A DNA stretch of 64,000 bases from contig JAHBXN010000003.1 in NCBI GenBank assembly GCA_019636475.1, positions 186,001 to 250,000 on the forward strand. The letters run 5' to 3'. The notes beneath the pieces are model-generated. The model was given only the letters and a program-made list of their open reading frames with translations, was not told the DNA's origin and made no database searches. Shown one piece after another: positions 33,275 through 40,644 of this stretch. Each line of letters opens with the position of its first letter. The first letter of the stretch is position 1. Both the position numbers and the translations under genes were made by a program. Source of the stretch: Phycisphaerae bacterium (GTDB lineage Bacteria; Planctomycetota; Phycisphaerae; UBA1845; UTPLA1).

Positions 33275-36057
33275 ACGACGATCTCCCGTTCCTGATCCGC
33301 CGGCGCACCGGCGATGAGGGCCTGTAATTCGCCTAATTGCTCATCGAGTTTTCGGAGCATCGAGCGGTCCGGCTTGTGGAACGGCGCATCGATGTCCAGC
33401 ATGCAATTGACCCAGTAACCTTCCTGACCGTTCTCTGTGGCCACGAGATTGATTTCGGTCTTCCATTTACGCACGTCGGACTGCCAGAATCGCGCAATCC
33501 ATTCGCCCCGAGTCAGTCGCCATAGCAATTCGCCAGGATGATCGACGCGATATCCGTTGAGAAACGCATACTGCTCAAGCGACCGACGCAGGCCCGAAAG
33601 CGATTCGGCGCGGAACGACCGGCGCAACGGCAATTCGACGGGCGTGCTTACCGGAGGCTTCGGCTTGCGCGCCCTCCGCTTCAGGACTGTGGCGGCGATA
33701 TGCAGTCCGAGTCCGATGAAGCCCAGCGGGATCATCGTCGCCGGAAATGCTGATTCCCAGTCGCGTTTGGGAACGGTCGCCAGTAACGTCGGAATAAGGA
33801 GAATCGCGATGCCCCATGTGACAAAGCCGGCCCATCGAAATTTTCGGGCTCGATTCAAGAGTCTGGCGGCCTCCCCATCATTCGTCGGGCCGCTCTCACT
33901 CGCTTCACGCAGAAAAGACGGCATGGGCACGGGAATCACCCAGACGATTAATGACATGATCGCGCCAACCAGGATCCCGATAATCAGGCCGAAGAATTCC
34001 TCATTGGTCAGGCGCAATTGACCTGAGGCGATTCCGCACCCGGCAGCGATGGCGACTCCGGCAAAACTGATTCCTTTACGAAAGATGCCTCGCCAAAGGC
34101 CTTTTTTGAATCGTGGCACGGCGCAGGAGATGGCGAAGAGCATGAAGATCGATTGAACCACGCCGCCGATGAGCGTACCGGTGAACTCGTCCCTTCCGAG
34201 ATTCAGTAAGGGCAATGCAATGAAACAAATGGTCGCTCCAAGCCCAAGCACCCCTGCCGCGACGAACCAGAGTGCGCGAGACGCTGGATGGCGCTCGGGG
34301 AGTGACGTGCGAAAACCCGACTTCTTAATTGCCTGATTGGTCGATCGCTCCCGTCCCGACCCTGCTGAGCCATCCCGAGAAATACCGACAGCGGCTCCGT
34401 TCACAATTTCGGCTGACGCTTGCCTGATTTGGCCGTCGAACGATGCGTCGCTTCGGTTCTTCCCCGTCCCGGCGTCGCTGGAGCGATTCGGTGCGATCGG
34501 CCACAACGCGCCCAGGGCCTGAATGCCAAGTGACGCGCCTGCGAGAATGGCAATCATGCAAACCAGATCGGCCTCGGAAATGAACCAGGCGATGACTCCG
34601 AATGCGGCGGCCGACATGGCGGAACCCGCGGAGATTGTCCCACGTCGGCCCTCGTCCAGACGGCCGCGCCAATCGACAAACACGAACGACGCAGCAAGCG
34701 GAAGACCCAGGCTTCCAACTTTCGGCAGCCCCCAACCCATCTCGACTGCCAGCCAATTGACAATGTAAGTGAGTGCAATTCCAAGCACTACGAGCGCAAG
34801 CTTCGCGTTCCAGTTATGGCGATTCCCTTCGGACCGGCGCATCCACGATTGCCACAGAAACACCGAAGTCAGGAAGGCAACGCCATGAAGGAACATCGCA
34901 AGCCAGAATTCGAAATCCCCGTGATTCATCACGGTCGCCGCACCGGCCGCGGCCGAGCATGCAACGACTGACATGACCGCGTTGATGGGATTTGACGGTC
35001 CCGGCCATAGGCCAAGGCCTCTGGTTGCGACTGCTGGAGCAGCCGGGATGGCGGGATGAGATTCGATCCGACCCTCCATGCGATTACCCAGGGGGGCGGC
35101 GATAATCGGGGGCGGCGCGAATTGACCAATGTTGCTGCTGCCGGTACCGATCGCGTGGCCTCCGCCGGCCGGCAGGGTCTCATTCATGGACCGCGCGATC
35201 TTTCGCGCAGCGCGGCTGGCCAGCGTCGAAATACTGGCCGGCTCAAAAGCGCCAACGGATCGACTGAGGTCTTCCGCATCGAACAGATCCGTCATCATCT
35301 CATTCACAGTCTGATAGCGGTCGTTCGGATCCTTCGCGAGAGCCTTGCGTATGACATGCGGAAAGGGCGCAGGAAGTTCATCCACTTCAGGCTGGGCGGT
35401 TAGATGCTTCATCAGCACCTCACCCATGCTCGAACCACTGAACGGAACTCGCCCCAGGAGCATCTCATAGAGGATCACGCCCAGGGCGTAGATGTCGATC
35501 GTGCGGTCGTAGTTGCCGCTGCCGACTTCCGGAGCCATGTAATGGACGGTGCCGACGCTGACGGTCTGACCGCTATGCTGGCTCGCGGCCATCATCTTCG
35601 ACAGACCGTAGTCGCCGATTTTGACATAGCCGTCTTCATAAAAAATGTTACCGGGTTTCAGATCGCGATGAACGATGCCACGGTCATGAAGATAGGCCAG
35701 GCCCTTTGCGATCTCCCGGGTGAAGTAAGCGGCCTTCTGCGTACCAAGTCCGCGCGGCTCTTCGTTCATGAGGTCGCGAAGCGAGGCTCCGTTGACAAAC
35801 TCCATGATGACGAAGAATTCGCCGGCGACACTTTGCTTGATATCGTGCAATGCAACAAGGTACGGGCTCTTGAGATTGAGGCAGTGCGTGGCGCCACGGA
35901 GTTCGACCTGTGGGTTCTCTCGCAGGTACTTCAGCGCGACTTCCTTGCCGCCATCGGAAAGTGCGTAATACACCTCGCCAAATCCACCGCGCCCCACCCC
36001 GCGTTGGATCGTGTATCCCGGCAACGGCCGATCACCTTGATTGAATCGAAAGCTCAT
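33271..36057 (-). CDS. Ser/Thr protein kinase with multi-helix membrane region
   Basis: 928 residues. A Hanks-type kinase domain spans 1-280: glycine loop GVGRGGFGEV (20-29), ATP-lysine VALK (Lys43), catalytic loop HRDLKPGN (from 130), DYG instead of DFG (149-151) and an intact APE. The second half has about eight hydrophobic helices, and the end is a soluble domain of about 120 residues. I chose the ATG at 36057 (MSFRFNQGD), where the kinase fold begins; the frame upstream to 36192 encodes no conserved residues. It lies 97 bases after the FHA gene in the same operon. Substrates are unknown; the neighbouring FHA protein and sigma factor are candidates. Confidence 0.9.
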   Translation of the reverse strand: MSFRFNQGDRPLPGYTIQRGVGRGGFGEVYYALSDGGKEVALKYLRENPQVELRGATHCLNLKSPYLVALHDIKQSVAGEFFVIMEFVNGASLRDLMNEEPRGLGTQKAAYFTREIAKGLAYLHDRGIVHRDLKPGNIFYEDGYVKIGDYGLSKMMAASQHSGQTVSVGTVHYMAPEVGSGNYDRTIDIYALGVILYEMLLGRVPFSGSSMGEVLMKHLTAQPEVDELPAPFPHVIRKALAKDPNDRYQTVNEMMTDLFDAEDLSRSVGAFEPASISTLASRAARKIARSMNETLPAGGGHAIGTGSSNIGQFAPPPIIAAPLGNRMEGRIESHPAIPAAPAVATRGLGLWPGPSNPINAVMSVVACSAAAGAATVMNHGDFEFWLAMFLHGVAFLTSVFLWQSWMRRSEGNRHNWNAKLALVVLGIALTYIVNWLAVEMGWGLPKVGSLGLPLAASFVFVDWRGRLDEGRRGTISAGSAMSAAAFGVIAWFISEADLVCMIAILAGASLGIQALGALWPIAPNRSSDAGTGKNRSDASFDGQIRQASAEIVNGAAVGISRDGSAGSGRERSTNQAIKKSGFRTSLPERHPASRALWFVAAGVLGLGATICFIALPLLNLGRDEFTGTLIGGVVQSIFMLFAISCAVPRFKKGLWRGIFRKGISFAGVAIAAGCGIASGQLRLTNEEFFGLIIGILVGAIMSLIVWVIPVPMPSFLREASESGPTNDGEAARLLNRARKFRWAGFVTWGIAILLIPTLLATVPKRDWESAFPATMIPLGFIGLGLHIAATVLKRRARKPKPPVSTPVELPLRRSFRAESLSGLRRSLEQYAFLNGYRVDHPGELLWRLTRGEWIARFWQSDVRKWKTEINLVATENGQEGYWVNCMLDIDAPFHKPDRSMLRKLDEQLGELQALIAGAPADQEREIVV

Positions 36058-36154
36058 TTTCAACCGCCTCGTTGCACAAGTCGGGCCTGTGCACCGCAAA
36101 ACCACCCTGCCCACACGCTCAAGCTGCGCACAAATCGGATCGCGATCAAACATC

Positions 36155-37843
36155 TCAACCCGGCACCCGGCCAATGTCTGACGGTCCAGCAACCGGCGTG
36201 GCGGTGAATCTCAAATTGCCGAACTGCATCGGCGCACCGAGTTCCACTGGCATCGCGTCGCTCGACGACCCCACTGTCTTCAAGTACATGCGTCCGCCCC
36301 GTTCCATGAAAACCAGATCCGCGCCGCCGCCGTTGACGCTGACGTGACACTCTCTCGTACCACCGATCAGGACAGGGCCGCTCCAGAGAATCACTTTCCG
36401 GCTGTCATTCTCCATTCGTACGCCCTCTCCCAATTCCAGAGTGGCTGCGCTGCTCTTGAGGCTGGGCCGCTGAAACTTCAATCGCACGCGCTTACCCAGT
36501 CTCACTCGGTCGCCTGGCTGAAGCAACGCATGATCGACATGGGCGCCGCCCAGTTCCACTCCGCCCTGCGAGACGACAAAATAATCTTCGCCTGCGCGAA
36601 CGATTTCCGCGTGGCGCTCAGGCAGATCGCTGATCAACTGGACATCCGCGGTCGCGCCTGTACCACCGCGGCCGATGCTCACCCGATCCCCTCGAACCAG
36701 CAGATAACTGCCCACGCCATCAATGCGGAGCAGGATGCGCCGAGGCAATCCGGGCGTTTCAGGCGGCGCAAACAGACGCTCTTCCCGGCCCATGCGTGCG
36801 ACGGCACCTGGTGCCGCCGTTGCGATCGGTGGCGGCCGGACGCCGTTTCGATCGACGGCCGGCAGTGTTTCAAATAATGGCTGCCCCTTCGGTCCTTGCA
36901 CAGCGGTCGACATCAGCGGCGAGCGCTGTTCATTACACACCGAAAGCAGCGGACCAAGTGGTCCTTCCATGATTGCCTCGGATGCTGCCTCCATTGCATC
37001 GACCGACTGACGAGCCTCGCCAATCCAGGTCGCACTCGGATTCAGCTTGGCGATTCGCCCGAGCAGCACGCTCGCCGCGGAATAGTCGTGGCGCGCGAGC
37101 GCCGTAGCCGCATCCGTCGCGTGCCGAACCTGATCCTCGATATCCAACCGATCCGCGCGACGATCCCCAAAACCGTCGAGCGCCGCAAGCGATTGTTTAG
37201 CGCGATCCAGACGGCCGTTCTCAAAATCCGCCTTCGCTCGTTCGATTAAGGAATCCACCAGACGATTCTCCGCATCTGTTAATCCATCCAAACCCTTGTG
37301 GAGCTTTCTGACCTCTCGAATTCGAATGGCAGCTGTTTGATAATCTTCTCGATCGAATGCGACCATAGCGGCGGAAAGCGCTGCTTCGGCCTGTCGCGTT
37401 TGCCGCTCGATCGAGTCGGCAATCAAGCCGCCGCGCGGATCAACGACACCGACTCGCTCCAGTGCCTCGGCTGCGCCGACAAGGCTACCCGCATCCGCAC
37501 GACGCCTGGCCTCATCCAGAGCGGCATCGCGCTGAGCGATCTCGAGGCAGTCAGCCCGCTGAGCTGCAATCGCCCGCCTCTGCCACTCAATAACCTTTTC
37601 GACTAGCCGCCCGCAGCGGCCTGCACGTGCAAAATCATCGATCGCTTCGACGAACTGGCGATTTAGCAACCGCTCCTGCCCGCGAGCGAGGTATTTCTCC
37701 GCCAGAATTTCCCGGAGCCGAGCCACTCGCTCATTCTTCGCCAAGTCCGAAGATGTGACGATCTCCAGTGCAGCCTCAAGGTTTCCGGCCGCAATGGCTT
37801 CCTCGGCTGATTTGATCCGAACTGTCGCAAGCCGACCAAACAT
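36155..37843 (-). CDS. FHA-domain protein with helical N-terminus
   Basis: 562 residues. The N-terminal 320 residues are alpha-helical and Ala/Arg/Leu-rich, like TPR-type repeats. From about 375 comes an FHA domain, recognised by GDRVSIGRG, the DLPERHAEI turn and the DRVRLGKRVRLKF strand. A second, more divergent FHA-like segment follows (SGPVLIGGTRECHVSVNGGG...). FHA domains bind phosphothreonine. The ATG at 37843 has GGGAG eight bases upstream; the frame continues to 37948 without that signal. First gene of the operon that ends with the ECF sigma factor, so it may read the kinase output. Confidence 0.85.
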   Translation of the reverse strand: MFGRLATVRIKSAEEAIAAGNLEAALEIVTSSDLAKNERVARLREILAEKYLARGQERLLNRQFVEAIDDFARAGRCGRLVEKVIEWQRRAIAAQRADCLEIAQRDAALDEARRRADAGSLVGAAEALERVGVVDPRGGLIADSIERQTRQAEAALSAAMVAFDREDYQTAAIRIREVRKLHKGLDGLTDAENRLVDSLIERAKADFENGRLDRAKQSLAALDGFGDRRADRLDIEDQVRHATDAATALARHDYSAASVLLGRIAKLNPSATWIGEARQSVDAMEAASEAIMEGPLGPLLSVCNEQRSPLMSTAVQGPKGQPLFETLPAVDRNGVRPPPIATAAPGAVARMGREERLFAPPETPGLPRRILLRIDGVGSYLLVRGDRVSIGRGGTGATADVQLISDLPERHAEIVRAGEDYFVVSQGGVELGGAHVDHALLQPGDRVRLGKRVRLKFQRPSLKSSAATLELGEGVRMENDSRKVILWSGPVLIGGTRECHVSVNGGGADLVFMERGGRMYLKTVGSSSDAMPVELGAPMQFGNLRFTATPVAGPSDIGRVPG

Positions 37844-38330
37844 CACGAACTCCCGCCCGATTTCGGACCTCGATGAACCAAATGACCCATTGAGCTTGAA
37901 AGCACGGTTCCACCGGCCAACCGTCGTTTCAATTCGAGGTGGCATCACGTCGAAACGCGGCTGGACTTTCCTCTAATCTCTTCGATTATAACCATTTATG
38001 AAGCATGGTTGTACTTAAAACGGCGTTTGACTGGCCAACCGCAACGTGCGGTTTCGTATTGATATTCCGAAACGGAACCACATTATTTTGAGGCGCCCGG
38101 CTGGCTTCGCAAAATTACTCCGTTTCGACGCTAACCTCGCGAATTTCAGCCCTGTCTATAACCAGTGCCGAGCGGGCAGCGCGGGCGATTCGAAAGTCTC
38201 AAGCCCTTGCCTCGGTAAACGACGTACACAAACGCGATTCACCCAACACCAACTGATGCTGGTGCTGAAGTCCGGTGAGTCGCGCGACGAAGATTAACGC
38301 CGAACGTCGGCTAATGCTGGAGAAACGGCA
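37844..38330. other. Intergenic region before the repeat lipoprotein gene
   Basis: 487 bases between divergent genes. Apart from a short hairpin (CACCA/TGGTG near 38247-38264) and the AT-rich stretch around 37978-38000, no gene, RNA or clear promoter can be supported. It should contain the promoters of the FHA operon and of the lipoprotein gene. Confidence 0.35.
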
Positions 38331-38753
38331 ATGATCACTCGATTTCGATTTTCCTGTATGGCAGCAACAGCCATCTTTATTGCCACAATCTTCTCGGCCG
38401 TCGGCTGCGACGGCAGACCCGGCCGCGGCGGCTACAGCTACTCCGGATTGGGGTTCAATTTTTTCCCTTCATTCAACGGCTGGAGCGACGGATACTATGA
38501 GGAATCGTGGTTTGAAGAAGGGAATTGGTTTGACGGGGGCTGGTGGTATGACGACGGCGGTTGGTTCGACGATGGCGGTTGGTACGACGACGGCGGTTGG
38601 TATGACGATGGCGGTTGGTATGACGATGGCGGTTGGTATGACGATGGCGGCTGGTATGACGATGGCGGCTGGTATGACGATGGCGGCTGGTATGACGATG
38701 GCGGTTGGTACGACGACGGCGGCTGGTATGACGACTGGGAAGATTGGTGGTGA
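38331..38753 (+). CDS. Lipoprotein made of WYDDGG tandem repeats
   Basis: 140 residues. A signal peptide ends in a lipobox FSAVGC (Cys26). A Gly/Tyr/Phe-rich linker is followed by eleven tandem WYDDGG-type hexapeptides (about residues 72-135) and the end WEDWW. GGAG lies eight bases before the ATG at 38331. The composition (Trp, Tyr, Asp, Gly) resembles aromatic-acidic repeats of surface adhesins or metal-binding proteins, but no family matches. A Rho-independent terminator 125 bases downstream and a large upstream gap make it a single-gene transcript. Other frames through the repeat are also open because the unit is a multiple of three. Confidence 0.8.
   Translation: MITRFRFSCMAATAIFIATIFSAVGCDGRPGRGGYSYSGLGFNFFPSFNGWSDGYYEESWFEEGNWFDGGWWYDDGGWFDDGGWYDDGGWYDDGGWYDDGGWYDDGGWYDDGGWYDDGGWYDDGGWYDDGGWYDDWEDWW
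38544..38735 (+). repeat. 18-bp tandem repeat array, ten full units plus 12 bases
   Basis: Units of the type TGGTAYGACGAYGGCGGY start at 38544 and repeat every 18 bases. Differences between units are nearly all synonymous third-position C/T changes, with one TTC for TAT in the second unit. The array sits wholly inside the lipoprotein gene and keeps frame. Confidence 0.95.
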
Positions 38754-38877
38754 TCGAACGCGGTTCAGTATGACCGGAACACCGTTTCGCGACGAGATCT
38801 GAGTAACGACCGTCGGCACATCTCATTCCCCCAAGAGCCGCGAAGCGCGGCATTCCGACAACCCGGCGGTCTAGCCG

Positions 38878-38915
38878 ATCACCGCACTCACCCAACGAGT
38901 GCGGTGATTGTTTCA
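38878..38915 (+). terminator. Intrinsic terminator after the repeat lipoprotein gene
   Basis: Perfect 12-base stem ATCACCGCACTC (38878-38889) and GAGTGCGGTGAT (38897-38908), seven-base loop ACCCAAC, followed by TGTTT. Lies between the lipoprotein gene and purF, both rightward. Confidence 0.8.
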
Positions 38916-39010
38916 AAGGTCCTTCAATCCGCTGAGACCCACGGGAAATACAAGACCACGTCGACAAGTTTGCGTGCCCGGTTGCACATCACCCCATTTA
39001 CCTCGAAACC

Positions 39011-39039
39011 TTGCGGATATGCAGAATTCCGCCTATGCT
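39011..39039 (+). promoter_or_regulatory. Candidate purF promoter
   Basis: TTGCGG (39011-39016), 17-base spacer and TATGCT (39034-39039), 23 bases before the GTG. The resulting leader would be short, with TAGGAG eight bases before the start. The rest of the 310-base gap 38754-39062 holds only the terminator at 38878-38915. Confidence 0.5.
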
Positions 39040-39062
39040 CAGTCCTTTAGGAGCCGCGATTC

Positions 39063-40616
39063 GTGACGCGCTTCGAAAATTCGCAATCCATCGCACTTCC
39101 GGTTCTGCCATCGATTCGCGCCGCATTGACTTCGCCTCAGATTCTGACGGCTATCGCCGATCACGAACCTGAATCCCCCTCACACGATCATCTGACCGCT
39201 CGCGACAATCGCATCAAAGAGTACTGCGGCCTATTCGGCGTGTGGGGGCGTGCCGATGCCGCCGAACTAACCTACCTTGGAATCTACGCCCAGCAGCACC
39301 GAGGCCAGGAAGCGGCGGGAATCTGCAGCGTACGAGAGGGGCGAATCGAACGGCACGCGGGCCTGGGTCTCGTCACTCAGGCATTCAGCAGTGCGACTCT
39401 CGAGCAGGTGCGTGGCAAAGCCTCCATCGGTCATGTTCGGTACTCAACCACCGGCTCGTGCAGCGAGATAAACTGCCAGCCTCTGCTCGTGAACTATTCA
39501 CGCGGTCAGGTCGCGGTGGCACACAACGGTAACTTAGTCAACGCCCTCACACTGCGGCGCGATTACGAATCGCGGGGCGCGATCTTCCAGACATCAAGCG
39601 ACACGGAAGTCATCCTGCACCTCCTGGCTAGCCCGAAGTTCGACGACACGGCCGATCCGCTGGCAGCCGTGCTTCGCGAACTGCGCGGTGCCTACTCCCT
39701 GCTTTTCATGCTTCCCGACCGGATCGAGGCGGCTCGCGACCCGCAAGGATTGCGACCGCTCTGTATCGGCCGGCTGGACGATGGCGCGTACTGCGTCGCC
39801 AGCGAAACGTGCGCCCTGGACCTTGTCGGGGCGGATCATGTCCGCGATGTTCTGCCGGGCGAGATCGTCACGCTGTCGGACGAGGGCATATCATCGCGCA
39901 TGTTTGCGGAGCCTCAAGAGATCCGCCCGGCCCACTGCATCTTCGAGCATGTCTATTTCGCGGATCCATCGAGCCGCGTGTTCAATCAGAATGTGCATTT
40001 GTTCCGCGTGGCGTCCGGCCGTCGGCTCGCTCGTGAAGCGCCGGCCGAAGCCGATCTGGTTATTCCCGTTCCGAACGCCGCCCGGTGTGCGGCGATGGGA
40101 TACAGCGAAGTCATCGGGATCCCGCGCGGTCGCGGATTCACGACCAACCACTACATGGGTCGCAGTTTCATCATGCCAACCCAGCGGCAGCGGGATCTCG
40201 CCGTCCGCGTAAAACTGAACGTGATTCGCGAGGCCGTGCAAGGCAAACGACTAATCGTCGTCGAGGATTCAGTCGTCCGCGGAACAACAACTCGCGGAAA
40301 GATGAACGCGCTTCGAAAAGCCGGCGCGAAGGAAATTCACCTGCGCGTCGCAAGCCCGCCGATTCGACACCCCTGCTACTATGGCATCGACTTTCCCAGC
40401 CAGCGGGAGTTGATCGCCACCGGCCGCAGCATTGAGGACATACAAGCTTTTCTCGAAGTGGATTCCCTCGCCTATCTCTCGATTGAAGGCCTGCTCGAGT
40501 GCGCGTCACAGTCCGCGTCGAGCTACTGCACGGCATGCTTCTCCGGTCGCTACCCGGTCCCGATCGAAACGCCACTCAACAAGTTGGACCTGGAGCTGCC
40601 CGCGTCCAGCAGATGA
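39063..40616 (+). CDS. purF: Amidophosphoribosyltransferase
   Basis: First committed enzyme of purine synthesis (PRPP plus glutamine to phosphoribosylamine). The N-terminal nucleophile cysteine is in EYCGLFGVWG (near residue 55) and the Ntn-hydrolase signature is QHRGQEAAGI. The C-terminal phosphoribosyltransferase domain has the PRPP motif VVEDSVVRGTTTR. Residues 1-54 precede the catalytic Cys, longer than in most PurF proteins, whose propeptide is 0-11 residues; the GTG at 39063 with TAGGAG upstream supports the long form, but a later start such as the TTG at 39126 is possible. Confidence 0.95.
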   Translation: MTRFENSQSIALPVLPSIRAALTSPQILTAIADHEPESPSHDHLTARDNRIKEYCGLFGVWGRADAAELTYLGIYAQQHRGQEAAGICSVREGRIERHAGLGLVTQAFSSATLEQVRGKASIGHVRYSTTGSCSEINCQPLLVNYSRGQVAVAHNGNLVNALTLRRDYESRGAIFQTSSDTEVILHLLASPKFDDTADPLAAVLRELRGAYSLLFMLPDRIEAARDPQGLRPLCIGRLDDGAYCVASETCALDLVGADHVRDVLPGEIVTLSDEGISSRMFAEPQEIRPAHCIFEHVYFADPSSRVFNQNVHLFRVASGRRLAREAPAEADLVIPVPNAARCAAMGYSEVIGIPRGRGFTTNHYMGRSFIMPTQRQRDLAVRVKLNVIREAVQGKRLIVVEDSVVRGTTTRGKMNALRKAGAKEIHLRVASPPIRHPCYYGIDFPSQRELIATGRSIEDIQAFLEVDSLAYLSIEGLLECASQSASSYCTACFSGRYPVPIETPLNKLDLELPASSR

Positions 40617-40644
40617 ATTTCCTCACAGCGCCGTGCCAGAACAC

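Noticed and set aside
38473-38967. Antisense and offset frames through the WYDDGG repeat
   Set aside because: The 18-bp unit is a multiple of three, so all frames stay open; only the frame with a signal peptide and ribosome-binding site is a credible gene.
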